From: Tigriopus japonicus
Taxonomy: Eukaryota > Arthropoda > Copepoda > Harpacticoida > Harpacticidae
Direction of reading: 5' to 3'
Length of the DNA stretch: 64,000 bases
NCBI GenBank assembly: GCA_010645155.1
Contig: CM021317.1
Coordinates: forward strand, 8,898,678 to 8,962,677
A program made the position numbers and the translations under genes. Each line of letters starts with the position of its first letter. Within the stretch, counting starts at the first letter, position 1. Positions 53,574 to 64,000 of the stretch are shown here, one piece after another. The notes under the pieces were generated by a model. That model had not been told where the DNA came from. It saw nothing but the letters and a program-made list of their open reading frames with translations, and ran no database searches.

Positions 53574-54635
53574 CTGAAGGTATTTGAATGCGTTATTGGA
53601 TTGCTTATGGATTTTTTTAGCCACTTCCTCAGTTAAAGTATATTTGCACTCCACATAGAGGATCTTCTTCACTTGTCCCAAAATAATGAGGAAGTCAAAC
53701 TCATTACATCTTTGTTCAATTCCCAAGACTTCCAAACCACAGAAGATCGTGTTCCAAAATGGGAACCTTGAGGCACTCATTTGAAGAGCTTTGAACACTT
53801 CTTTCTCGAATTGATCTCCAACCAAAGTTCCATTCTTTTGAACCAAACATTCACTCTGAGGGCCTTTAAGGCCTAATACTTGTCCAACTAGAAAGGCACC
53901 CAAAAACAGTGAACTGGAATTGAGGAACTTGGTCAATTCTTGCTTTTGTCTCGTGATCATATGTTTTGAATTTAAGAATTCTTCAAATTCTTCTCTAGAT
54001 TTGGAAGCTCGGGCCTCTTTTATTTCATCTGGTGATTTTTCGGGGAAAGTTGTATTGAGAAACTTTTGAATATCTGGACTAGGATCGCTTTGAAGGTGTT
54101 CTTGAACTTTTTTGGCGAGATCACTTTGGTTCAAGGGTGCCACAAGAATGTCTAACCAAGCCTCTTCTTGCCAAATCAAACTTGGATCACATTCTTCTTC
54201 TTGCCAAACATCAACCAAGTTTTGAGCCCAATTCATATCTTTTGCGAGCCGATTCATGTCGATTGTGTTAGATTTGAACTTTTTTGATGGCTTTAGGCGT
54301 TCACAAGATGATATGATTTGTTTCACAATTACAAAGGGTTCTTTCATTTCCTTGGGGATGTCGGAGATTTTTTCTAAGAATTGTTCCGGGATGAATCTTG
54401 TGTCAGATGTGTTTTTGGAGAAATCACGCTGCCAGACTTTATTGGCTGCATCAGTAATGGAGTTGGTTTTGTTATTGTTTCCAAGATTCACCATTGTGAT
54501 GGTAGAGTTCTCCAAATGATTTAAGTTGGTCTCAAAAGATCGAAGAAGATTGAAGTTCTTATCCAAGTTGCAGGAATACTTTAAACGACATGAATTCAAG
54601 TTGGCATTCACTTTAGATGAGCTTGAAGCTGAAGC
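53574..54635 (-). CDS. Nuclease-ATPase gene, exon 3 (PD-(D/E)XK core)
   Basis: It starts after CTGATTTCAG with ASASSSSKVNANLNSCR and is exactly 354 codons. The middle is charged and helical (EEECDPSLIWQEEAWLDILV, SREEFEEFLNSKHMITRQ). Near its end come GDQFEKEVFKALQ, QRCNEFDFLIILG and ILYVECKYTLTEEVAKKI: an acidic helix, then Asp, then E-x-K on a strand, the PD-(D/E)XK signature as in NERD and restriction-type nucleases. It ends KYLQ at a GC donor. Confidence 0.85.
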
Positions 54636-55815
54636 CTGAAATCAGATAAAAAAAACAAGCCATTAGTCTGATTGCATTAATAAATGTTAATATTTTTGGC
54701 AAAAATTTAATGAACGGAGGTCATGCAAAAAGCTGGCAGAACATAATTCTTCAAGTCTAATATTTAAACACAGTTCAGCCAGATTGAAGTTTGAAAAGAG
54801 TCCATTTGAATTCATCCAAGGAATAAAAAGGTCATGTACTAAAATTCTTTAAGACCTTTGACAAGTGGCTTCATTGATTAGTTAGCTAATAATGATGGAC
54901 TTCAAAGTTATGGAACACTAAGAAAGAGGGAATCTACAATAAGATCAATGATTGAAAGCATAGAAGCTCGTGGAAAAGAAGCGTCAACTTGCCCCTAGCA
55001 ACAAGTAAAAGAAATGTAGAGCTTCAATAAGCCCAACAAACCAAGAAGCGCAAGAGAGAAAAATGCAGCCAATATGAGCCTTTGACCCATAAGATATCAA
55101 CACTTCTCATTATGCCATGTGATATTGGAATTGATCAATATTGGCATGGTTTACTTAAACGCATTACAAAATCAAATATTGTTTTAGCTTGAACTTCTTG
55201 TCTCGTTGTTAAACAGCACGATTTATTCCAAGGTTGCGTGAGTGTATTTATCCTAAAGCGATACTTCACTACTTAAACTAACTTAACTTAACCTTACCTA
55301 ACCTAATGTTAACTTCAACTTCATTTATTCCCTTGAAAAATGCATAATATCTATCTGAGTCACGCAACCTATCAAAAGTTCACATGCCTTTTATAACTGA
55401 GAGAACTTTTTGGGTTGATGGTGGCAACAACAATGGTAAACATTTGAAGCTTCAAAAAAAGACCAACAACTTGACTGAGTTGACGCTTCTTTCCCATGAG
55501 CTTCCTCAAATGAAAGTTTTTATCATTAAAATTTAGATTTGTTTTGAGCTTTTAAATATTTTTACTACTAAAAAACGTAACAATTACATGGAATTTATCC
55601 GCAGGTCTTCTTGAGTTCAAAACTGTATTATTGCACATGGCTCTTATTCTTCAAAAAAAGTAATAATTTTCAATGAAGTGCAACGGCAGGAACGTTCTTC
55701 TCTCAGTTATCTCAGTCTTTCAGTGAAGACGAATAGGTACTCTAGATTAAAGACGCTCATAAGCTTTTTTACTCTAGATGAAAGCATGACAAGAAGGGCA
55801 CAAATAACCGTTTAC
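54636..55815 (-). other. Intron 2
   Basis: Introns 1 and 2 connect exons in phase 0. Intron 2 contains an inverted-repeat unit with AGGTTGCGTGA ends at 55231-55370; otherwise nothing is recognised. Confidence 0.7.
55231..55370. repeat. 140-bp inverted-repeat unit (AGGTTGCGTGA ends)
   Basis: AGGTTGCGTGAGTG on the left is mirrored by TCACGCAACCT on the right. A related 135-bp unit lies at 19150-19284, with homology running past its right end (TATTTATCCTAAAG and ATTTATTCCA). The true element limits may therefore be wider. No target duplication was seen. Confidence 0.6.
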
Positions 55816-55935
55816 CTCACGTGACAAATTTTGCGTGTCTACTTCAATTACCTCACATTCCTCTTCGATCTTCTCTCCTTCCATGACACTCTTCTTCAAA
55901 GATATGAGGTCTGATCTGCTCATCTTGGTCACATC
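55816..55935 (-). CDS. Nuclease-ATPase gene, exon 2
   Basis: Forty codons, bounded by TTTTATTAATTAG and CGTGAG|GTAAAC. It reads DVTKMSRSDLISLKKSVMEG then EKIEEECEVIEVDTQNLSRE, charged and probably helical or linker. Phase 0 on both sides. No domain was recognised. Confidence 0.75.
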
Positions 55936-56008
55936 CTAATTAATAAAAACAAGTAAGAACAATCAGAAAACGGAAGAAGCATAAATCGTAAATATTCGTA
56001 AAACGTAC

Positions 56009-56158
56009 CTTCACACGGCTGGCTTTTTCTAGAAATAGCAAAAACCCGAATGGATGCTTCAACTTGGAGTGATTTTGTACTCGCTGGACATCATCGGCTT
56101 TTAACGCGAGATGTTTAGACCATTGGGTTTCCAAGATAGATTCCTTGAAGGACTCCAT
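56009..56158 (-). CDS. Nuclease-ATPase gene, exon 1
   Basis: The ATG at 56158 opens MESFKESILETQWSKHLALK and then ADDVQRVQNHSKLKHPFGFL, ending at a strong donor, GTGAAG|GTACGT. Fifty codons, phase 0, with a 73-bp intron to exon 2. No signal peptide, so the product is likely intracellular. An in-frame ATG further upstream was not seen. Confidence 0.75.
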
Positions 56159-56302
56159 GATAGTAAAAACAGCAAAGGTGAAGCCAATTCCTCAATTTAT
56201 GTGACAACGATCAATAACGAATCCAATGAATTCATTTCGCTAATGAATTAGACATGAAACTTGGACCAGTGACTAGCTGAAACAAAATTTACCGAAAAAA
56301 GC

Positions 56303-56308
56303 TTATAA
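56303..56308 (-). promoter_or_regulatory. Possible TATA box of the nuclease-ATPase gene
   Basis: GGTTATAAGC on the minus strand is followed about 28 bases on by GTTTCAGCTAGTCACTGG, an initiator-like TCAG. This would give a 5' UTR of roughly 120 bases. Confidence 0.35.
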
Positions 56309-56748
56309 CCTTGAGGAAACCGCTCTATTCAGATAAGATTTTAGCGTTTACAACTTGTTGAATATCCACACAAACTGCTGTGGATTAGTGAGGGCCTCAG
56401 AACATTATTTTGTCAAACTTAATAAGTAGAAGTGTGATATGATAATGACAGGGAGGAAATGCATTCGATCCCATTGTGACATGAGAAACAAGCTTTCCGA
56501 AATACTGTACCAGATCAATTCCCATTAACGCTTCAGAGCTTAACATTGATGATGGACATACAAAACATAGCGCTTGAATGTTTTTCCTCCTCAAAAGTAC
56601 GCGAGAAACATCTTTTTTAGGTGATGTTCAAAACATGCCTTTTAAAGAAGTCGGTAAAACCAAAAAAATATTCAAACCTGCAAATGATGTGAAAAAGAGC
56701 CTTTTCTTAGTTCAGAGCTCTATCCTTGTTTGCTCGTTAACGTCACCG

Positions 56749-57315
56749 CAAAGACGGCTTGGGCTGATATAATACTAAAGACTCACAACCTTGCCACGAC
56801 ATCTGTTGCTTGAAATTGTTAAAAGTGACTCTGTGCGCAGATATGCCTGAAGTATAGAAAGTGCATCTGCTTGTTCACTCTCGACTCAATTTTTGTTGCA
56901 AGTCTGACCCTAATTCATAAACCAAAAACGCAGTGGCGTTTCCTAAGGGCCTCTAATCTCTGAACTAAATGAATCAGAAGAGTCGATTCTTTCTCAAATG
57001 CCATTAAGTAATCCTGAAGAATCTCAACTCTTTAAAGCCAGACATCTCCAGGCGACCATTGTGAGCCCAACTCCAAGCAAAACAGAGAAGACAGGAGCTG
57101 ACCGGCAGCAACAGTCACATTAAAGCCAAAGTACGTAGAAAACCTGATTTCCTCAATGGGAAGAAATTCTCAAATGCAACGGGATAGTACTGTCATAACG
57201 GACTGCGCTCTTGGTGTCAACGGCGACAACAACCATGAGTGACAAAGTTTGAATCCACTGACAACAGATGCCACGGCAGTTGTGTGTATCTGGTCGCTTC
57301 GCGACTTATATCTGT
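56749..57315 (-). mobile_element. Family D nonautonomous element, copy 2 (567 bp)
   Basis: This is an inverted relative of 15171-15760. Reading on the minus strand it starts ACAGATATAAGTCGCGAAG and ends AAGCCGTCTTTG. Flanking 8-mers cgtcaccg and ggtcaacg match at 6 of 8. Interior segments CAACAGATGCCACGGCAGTT and TCGACTCAATTTTTGTTGC are shared. Confidence 0.85.
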
Positions 57316-58029
57316 GGTCAACGGCTTAGAAACTAGGTTATTAGTAGCGCCATCTACTGATCAAAGGGCTCGTTTCCAGAAAAGTAGTCCTTAAACAAGG
57401 ACAATTTTGGCATGATTGTTTGTACACTTCTCACAATCCTTGCTTGGTTGGTGTACGGATGGTTAAACTACCATTTGATACTATATATTTTGATGGTCGG
57501 GGAAATCAAAAGCACACCCAGAATCTTGAAAATCAAATTCAACATTTTCTCAATTCATACCAATATTTCAAGAACAAGTTTCCAGGAGTTTAGAAACAGG
57601 GAATAAATAGTTGCTGGATTTTGCCTCAACCTTGCCAAAGAGGCATCCAACTGACCCTGATTTTAAAGACGTGTAAAGTTTGTAAAACAGTTCAAAAGTT
57701 GCTTGCAGTTTCTTGGAAACGTCTATAAGTGCTTATGCAATCGAATAAAGCAAGATCATCTGTTTTTTACATTTTTTTCGATCTACTTTCAAGGAATTTT
57801 TTTTTCCTGATGAGAGCACACCTTCTTATCAAACTTTTTGTATTTATCTAATTTCTTGGGGTTTAATGGCCAGGAAGTCCACAACAACAAAAAATGAAGA
57901 AAAGCATAAAGAAGCAGGCTTGAAAACAAATGAGATTTCCACCTTTTATGTATTCCTTCCACAGTCTTGAAAGACATCATGAGTGGAAACCTTCTATTTT
58001 GGAACTGACCCAGAGCAGGGGTTCTTATA
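57316..58029. other. Non-coding stretch, nothing recognised
   Basis: Frames are short and lack motifs. Confidence 0.5.
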
Positions 58030-58037
58030 CTTTATTG

Positions 58038-58341
58038 TAGTGATGTGTTTCGAACCAGGAGTGCTGCCAGTTTTGACTCGAAAGTTTATCGTTGTTAAAA
58101 AGGGAGGTTGTATTGAACTTTTTGAAAAGACCTAACAGGGACCAATTTGGCAACACTCGAACTAGTTCGATTTCGAGTTCCATCCATAGCTATAAAAATG
58201 GATTTCGAGTTGGCATTGCTGCCATTTTTATAGTAGATGAGGTCTATTGCGTGTCGAAAAGTTTAGTTGTGGTCAGATTTTTGACCCTAAAAGCCAAAAT
58301 GGCAAAACTCTGCCAAAAATCTAACTCGAAACACGTCAGTA
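58038..58341. mobile_element. MITE family B, copy 2 (304 bp, perfect 8-bp TSD)
   Basis: The left end is TAGTGATGTGTTTCGAACC and the reverse of the right end is TACTGACGTGTTTCGAGTT. The target duplication ctttattg is perfect (58030-58037 and 58342-58349). Internal AACACTCGAACTAGTTCGAT is shared with 8942-9239. Confidence 0.93.
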
Positions 58342-58494
58342 CTTTATTGGCCCCTTTAAACTAGGGCTTCCTTAGAGCTAATTTAAGAAGACAGCACCAG
58401 CACTTCTTGATTTTTGAAGAATTGATACCATTTTCGGCATTTTGCTTCAGGTTTTATAGCTCTAATGATGATAGCAAAACCGTGAAGTCATCAT

Positions 58495-59029
58495 TCATTA
58501 GAGCGAGGATTGAAAAGTTTGAACTTTGAACTTTAAAAAAAACTTTTTTTTGTACATTTTCGGTAGAAAAACTTTTTTGGGTTTTAAAACTTATTTTGAA
58601 TTTACTTTTGTATTTTGTAGAAATTTTAAGTAAAAAAACTTTTTTTTCACGTTTTTTGAGATCCAAAAAAACTTATTCTTAAAAAAATTATCTCCGACCC
58701 CAAAAAGGTCGTCATTTTTTTTCTAAGTGAAGGACTTCTCTAGGCATTTCTTTCTAATGATCGAGAAAAAAGAATCCCGGCTAAAAAACAACAGAAATAA
58801 AAGATTTTGCCCTATTAATGGACAAACTGAGAAGCAACAACTTTTTTTGGTATTTTTTATGAAAAACAACTTTAATTGTTCAATCGTATCTGGAAAAAAA
58901 CTTTTTATGCCCGTTTTTAGCCGGAAAAAAACTTTTTTGCCCGTTTTTAGCGGGAAAAACTTTTTTTCACGTTATTTCCAACTAAAAAACTTCTTTTTTG
59001 ACTTTTTCAACTTTTTTTCCCGCCCTCTA
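58495..59029. mobile_element. Element with GAAAAACTTTTTT motif arrays
   Basis: TAGAGCGAGGATTGAAAAG at 58499 and, reversed, TAGAGGGCGGGAAAAAAAG at 59029 are the ends. The duplicated 8-mer gtcatcat occurs at 58487-58494 and 59030-59037, with four extra bases (TCAT) on the left. The interior is repeated GGAAAAAAACTTTTT and CCCGTTTTTAGC. It is non-coding. Confidence 0.75.
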
Positions 59030-59634
59030 GTCATCATGAAGCCATTGCAGTTCTTACGATGAAACGTATCAACTCATTGTTTTGTGATTGAATATGAATT
59101 CTCAAAATAAACTGAGTTAACTCATATACTTACAACTTTGATAACATATAATATGCAAGTAGAGTTATGATATTTTTATTTCCCACCTACAAATGGGGAG
59201 TCCATACCAATATTTTTTCTTACCTTTAGTGAAATAGCAGGAACTTCTGTATATTACATCTGACAAATCTATCTCCTTCTTGAATTTGGTTTGTTTTGAT
59301 TGGAAAATATGTTTCAAGAGCAACTTTGCCTTCTCACGACAGTTTTTAACAAAGTCTGGCAACCGTTTCCAAAACATAGGAACAAACAACTCTAAAATAT
59401 ATATTTTTCACCTTTTAATACCACTTATTTCACTATAATACTGTTTTTTCTTCGTAGGGGCTATGTTTACTTATTCCTTGATATTGAAAATCCTTGCATT
59501 ACACTTTTGATCACTTCGCAATCACAAAAACCAGAATCAACCCATTTCACATCCTACAGTAGATCCACATATTTGGCTTGATGGACAAAACTAATGCACA
59601 TAACTGAGCACAGTCAACTGAGTTTGAAAACACC

Positions 59635-61090
59635 ATATTGGCCATTTTAGAAGCAAGGCAGATCCTGGTTGCTTTTAGCAAGAGAGCGCTTACTTGCCAC
59701 TGTCTTGTTTACATCACTACGCGAGAACCTGTATTGCCTGTAAACCTGCTTTACTTGAAGGAAAGAATAATGAGCTTTGGTTTGGATGACCTGCCTTGTA
59801 CAAGTGTAGTCTTCAAGGAAATGCATTTTTTCAGTCGAATAAATCTAGTTATACTGTTAGAGGGATGTCTTGTAACAAAAGGATGGAAAGGTCTCAGTGC
59901 ATTCACAATTCAAAGGGTCTTTTCTTTCTGAAAAATTGGCGGTGTTTCAAAATGAGTCACCGTTGCAATGGACAATTCCTTGATAAAACAAATGAAAAAC
60001 CCGTACAGTTGTTTAAAGAAAACAGTAAAAAGAGTGCAAATTTGAAATTTTATGTAAATAAAAAGCTTTTGAAAGACATGAAATATATTTTTGATTCCCA
60101 TTCTGCTAAGTTTATTTTTATGGATTTTGGAAACAACAAAAAGTTTTGATTTACATGATTGGCATTTCTTCTTGCAAGATGAGGTAAATTATGATGAGGC
60201 CAAACAAACCCAGATCCAGACAACTTGCTACAGATAATTTGGCAAATTTGGTTGATTTTCAAAGTCCCCTCACAGGTTCTGCTTATTTGGTCCTAAAACA
60301 AAGATGTATGATCAAAATCAAACATGAATAGATAGTAATGTAATAGTGCATACTATTTTTCACTCACCGGGCTTAAATTCAATAATTGATTGACGGAATT
60401 GTTTTCTATTAGCCAAAATTTAATTGATTCTTTCCTTTAAGCATGCCCTCGCTTTCTAGAGTATCCAATTTTTGAGGTTAGAAACATCCACTAATAAAAA
60501 AATACTTGTTGCGTTGCTTTCCAAGATTTGTATACAAAAAATTTGACTATGCTTGAAAAATTGAGAAGGCAGTTTTTTCACGTTTTTCGAAGCGTGATTA
60601 GTAGAGGGGCCGGGGGATAAAATCTTGAAACTCATAAAAACTCAAAAAGTAAAATACGAATTGATCAGGGAACAAAACGATTGAGAATGACTTACATTGG
60701 ACCTTTTGTGTTCTTTTGGATCTCCAATGATGAATCGAATGTCCGGCTGGAAAATGCGCTATGGCCTGTGCAGTTTGTGCTGTCGGTTTTGCTGCAATAT
60801 TTATTCTCTAGTTAGTCTGGAAGCATGCAAAATCATTTTTTTCTGTTTCCTTAAAATGGCCATAATCGCGAGCACTCCATGCTGGAGTCTTTTTAGTAGG
60901 TGGATCTTCTTTGCAACACCACATGAGAACTTGTGTTTACCTGTGTGTAAACTTGCTTTCTCTAAATAAAAAATGACGCTTTGGCTTGCATGACCTCCCC
61001 TGCATCACCCCAAATTTAAATCCAATATTTCAGTCGAGTCATTTCCAGTTGTGCTATCAGGGGTAACATCTTGTGACAGTTATTTCCAAT
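59635..61090 (+). repeat. Diverged direct repeats of about 250 bp
   Basis: 59635-59890 and 60845-61090 share, in order, ATGGCC/TTGGCCATTTTA, CGAGAAC/TGAGAACTTGT, TGTAAAC.TGCTTT, GGATGACCT/GCATGACCT, TTTCAGTCGA and GGATGTCTTGTAAC/GGTAACATCTTGTGAC. The last part of the window (63905-64000) similarly repeats 60655-60760 (AATGACTTAC, GGACCTTT, CTGGAAAATGC). This looks like old duplication of an unknown non-coding unit. Confidence 0.5.
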
Positions 61091-61365
61091 GCACTGTCGA
61101 TACATAAGTTTTCTGTTATCATGAAATAGGTTAAGAGTTTAATAAATTGTGCCAAGGAAGAGGCCTGTCATATTTGTCATATTTTCAATTGTTTCTGTTG
61201 AGAGTTTTCAGAAGACCAGGAATTTGCCTCTTGGTTCAGTTTTGGCTGACTTTATTTATAGAGTATCGAGGATGAACAAAAACCGTCTATTTACATGATA
61301 AATACGGCTTCGAAAAATATTTGCTTTAAATGACAAATGGCCGCGCTCGGTCCATTAAAAAAAAG

Positions 61366-61445
61366 GACCGAGAGTAAGTGCTTCCCCTGACGGCGAGAGT
61401 TTGAATCCTATGGGGGATAGAATTGAGACTGTCGGGAAAAAAATA
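61366..61445 (+). mobile_element. SINE family 1 fragment
   Basis: GAGAGTAAGTGCTTCCCC, GACGGCGAGAGTTTGAATCC and GACTGTCGGGA match the B-box half of the SINE. The 5' tRNA-like half is missing. Confidence 0.75.
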
Positions 61446-63590
61446 CTTAATATATATTTTCAAAAGGCCAAAATATTTGTAAAATAAGCCAGATATTTAA
61501 AAATAATAATTTTACCACGCCATTGTTCGGCAATTTTCTCTGTGTTCACCAATTCATCCAATATATTTTTGATCAAGTTTATGTCATGGGTCGTTTTTGA
61601 AGGCACACTCGAAACCCAACTAATTTAAGAATGTAATTTTCATTTTGCCTCAACAGGTGGCGCAGTTTTTTTGCGTATATGGCAGCAGTTATGGCTTTTA
61701 ATGCCTAATTATAGTAAAAATGCTCCTTTGTAGACATTTTTGCATACTTGGTTCATCTTGGTTGAAACCTGTTGTGCATAGACAAGAACTCCTTTAAGGG
61801 CTTAAAAAAATTCTTGAGTGCTTCTTGGCATAGACCATTCATGTTTTTCGCTGAAATTTTCCAGAAATATTTTTTTTTGCCCCAAAAAATCAACTGCCTT
61901 AAAACCCCCAAAATGTTTGAAAATTGTGGAAAACTGGAGAATTTTTTAAAAGTTATTTTATATTTGAAAATATAGTTCCGAGCCCTAATGATAAGGTAAA
62001 AGAAGAGCATGTAACATCCATTTCGTCTAAATGCAGACAACTCGCAATGGCCAATGGTGAATCTGAATATTTGTTCACCGTCTTTATTCTAGAGCTTCCA
62101 TCTTGTCGAAAAAATGGTGTTCACAAAAAAGGGGTTTTATTTCTTGATTTTTCGCCAAAAACAGAACACAAAACAGCGATTGCAATAAACACTTACCGAG
62201 GCTTTTGATTGAATTCAAGGAACCTCTTGCTAGTATTTTAACCTTTGTGGCCATGAATATGTTTTGACAAGTAGGGCAAAAATATTAATCAAATATAAGT
62301 ACATGTGCACCTTTTCAGCAAGACAAGAAAACACTTAAATTATTATATATTTTAAATCTTGGCATGCGCATAGTTTTAAATCATACACAGAGTTTTCTTT
62401 TGTTCTTTAATTCATATTTCCGCTAATTTGTCTCTCAAAATATTAAGTGAAATGATGAAGCAAAAGAAAAGCAATGGAGACTTGAAGACTTCCTTTGTGT
62501 TTTCCTCAGTCTTGAATCTTAGAAGAAAATGTCCGCTTGATGTGGATGCAAAAGTAGAACAAAAATTTCTTGTATTTACTAAAATTGCTGGAATATAAAA
62601 CTAGAAGTTAACATGAAGCAAAAGAATAACAGGATTTGCTTCTTCTCTCTAGCGTTACACAGATTCTTGCATTTGAACATTGAATTGAACGATGCTCAAC
62701 TACTAAGTGATATTTAGAAGTATCTGAAGATTTAATTAAACGAAAAATTAGACGTCGACTAAGGTAAATTGATGACCTTTACCCTATAACAGGTCATTGA
62801 AGAAAGATATTTAATCGTGTTTTCATTATCTTATTAACAAGAAAACATGAAGATATTTTTTTTTCGTCGAAGCAATGATTCAATCACAAGCTCGGACTTT
62901 TGGGACTAAAACAAAGCCATCACCGACCGATATTGAATTTAACGAGTGCTCAGTGTACTTCTCAAAAGTTGTAATGACACGTAGTCATGAGAACAGTTTA
63001 AGCTTCTAAAATATTAAAATTGTACAAGCAATATCCTTTACACAATTGTCACAGAGCCATATGCCCCTATATTTTTGAAGTTTCTAATTTTTGAGGTTGA
63101 AAACATCCTCCAACACAAGTTACGTGATACATGGTTGTTAAACTTTTGCAAGAAATTTATTCAGCTTTTGTTTGTCCGAACGCATGGCCAATTTTAACCA
63201 TGAGAAGCACCAGTTTTCCGTGCTTTAATTTAAAATAATGGCGCCAAAAGTTAAAAAAAAAACAAGAAATGGCAAAAAAGTTTTTGGGTCCAAAACATAT
63301 GTTCTTGATTTTTACGACGAATATTTTTTAATCTGTTCTTCCACTAGTAAAAACATTGGCGGCTCTTGTTAAAGTCGGATACGAATTTCGAAAAAAGGCA
63401 ATTTGGGTTTAAAAACGCAAAATTACACAGAATGTTGTATGCCCCCTGAATGTCTTCCGATCTGGGAAATGAGTCATAACGTCTTAGATATGGACAAAAT
63501 ATTGACGGGAAGAGCATAGATTATCTGAACTAAACTTAACCTAACCTAACTAAGCCTAAGCTAACCTAAACATACCTAAAAATAAAGAAA
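61446..63590. other. AT-rich non-coding stretch
   Basis: No gene, transposon end or tandem array is recognised apart from a short TTTTTGAGGTT..AAACATCC segment (about 63080) shared with about 60470. Confidence 0.5.
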
Positions 63591-63604
63591 AACAACCCGC
63601 ACTT

Positions 63605-63705
63605 ACTGAAAAATGTTTGCAACACAAACCCTCATGGAGGCGCAAACCCCAGCTCAAAGAATGGAGAGCACAAGCGCTAGCACTGAGCCACCTTGATTTG
63701 TTGTA
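63605..63705 (-). mobile_element. Second type of tRNA-derived SINE
   Basis: On the minus strand AAGGTGGCTCAGTGCTAGCG fits a pol III A box and GGGGTTTGCGCCTCC, about 30 bases later, fits a B box. A tail with GTGTTGCAAACATT follows. It does not match SINE family 1. A single copy in the window limits certainty. Confidence 0.5.
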
Positions 63706-64000
63706 AGAGAGAGGGGTATTTTAGGTTTATCTAGTCCTGCAGATGAGTCGTCTTCCAGATTGGAAGCTAGTTAGGGCCGATAAGTTTGATATTGACTTGC
63801 CCTCACCCGTTTCTATTCTTATCTTGTTAGTTAGAATTATGTGATTGGAAATATTGGTTTTTTTAACAGTAATTAACAAGTTCAGCCCCACTACGTAACC
63901 CAATACGAATTTAGTTAGGGAATAAAAAGATTGAAGATGACTTACCATGGTCCTTTCGTTGTTTTTCCGAGGGATGGTCAAATCTGGGTGGAAAATGCTT

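Larger units (their letters stand above)
46867..56158 (-). other. Six-exon gene: PD-(D/E)XK nuclease-like plus SF1-type ATPase, 1346 residues
   Basis: The exons are 56009-56158, 55816-55935, 53574-54635, 51379-52437, 50374-51221 and 46867-47668, totalling 4041 coding bases including the stop. All junction phases agree (0, 0, 0, 0, 2). Residues 1-350 are mostly helical and unassigned. Residues 363-421 form a PD-(D/E)XK core (Glu367/369, Asp404, Glu419-x-Lys421). Residues 571-578 are the Walker A, and 663-668 hold Walker B-like VFIDEA. About 819-840 resembles SF1 helicase motif V. Family-level reading: a nuclease-helicase fusion of the kind seen with NERD-type nucleases. Cellular role unknown; nucleic-acid processing is inferred. 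No signal peptide is visible. Confidence 0.8.

Noticed and set aside
63530..63590. Telomere-like CCTAA runs (ACCTAACCTAACTAAG)
   Set aside because: Only about six irregular units in interior AT-rich DNA; a short degenerate simple repeat. A similar CTTAACCTTACCTAACC run at about 55285 lies in an intron.

Overview
The window is animal nuclear DNA, most likely from an arthropod and perhaps a copepod-like crustacean. That placement is inferred from GT-AG introns, a secreted PAN/apple-type gene, kelch-type exons, a TATA/Inr-like promoter, and the mix of transposons (CR1-like LINE, Ty3/gypsy, Tc1/mariner, THAP/P-like, tRNA-derived SINEs and very many 8-bp-TSD MITEs). Species cannot be determined from the sequence. 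There are no bacterial features and no functional RNA gene that I can support.

Host genes occupy little of the window and all lie on the minus strand. (1) 46.9-56.2 kb is a six-exon gene whose splice phases all agree. It predicts a 1346-residue protein with an N-terminal helical part, a PD-(D/E)XK nuclease-like core and an SF1-helicase-like P-loop ATPase. I regard it as the most interesting host gene here. (2) 45.8-46.3 kb is the first exon of a secreted protein with two cysteine-rich PAN/apple-like modules. (3) 13.4-16.9 kb holds two internal exons of a kelch-type gene; their split codon joins in phase. Items 2 and 3 could be the ends of one gene stretched by 29 kb of transposons, but no linking exon was found.

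The rest is a transposon graveyard. Layout: 0-3.3 kb MITE and minisatellites; 3.8-4.6 kb gypsy gag remnant; 5-11 kb MITEs, a P-like element and a LINE tail; 11.6-12.9 kb a hAT-like element made of a 10-bp motif; 14.2-16.4 kb a four-level nest of elements inside the kelch intron; 17.4-18.4 kb minisatellites; 19-23 kb decayed elements; 24.0-24.5 kb a transposase-derived hairpin; 25.2-29.2 kb a Tc1 element holding a truncated gypsy; 29.3-30.2 kb a MITE holding three SINEs; 30.2-33.9 kb a long-TIR element; 33.9-40.4 kb a hAT-like element holding a P-like element and others; 40.9-45.5 kb a MITE holding a nearly intact CR1-like LINE; 56-64 kb MITEs and diverged repeats.

A recurring design runs through the window. 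At least eight unrelated nonautonomous families have short terminal inverted repeats beginning CAG or TAG and usually an 8-bp target duplication. Internally each is largely made of inward-running copies of one short family-specific motif. Insertion order can be read from the preserved target duplications.
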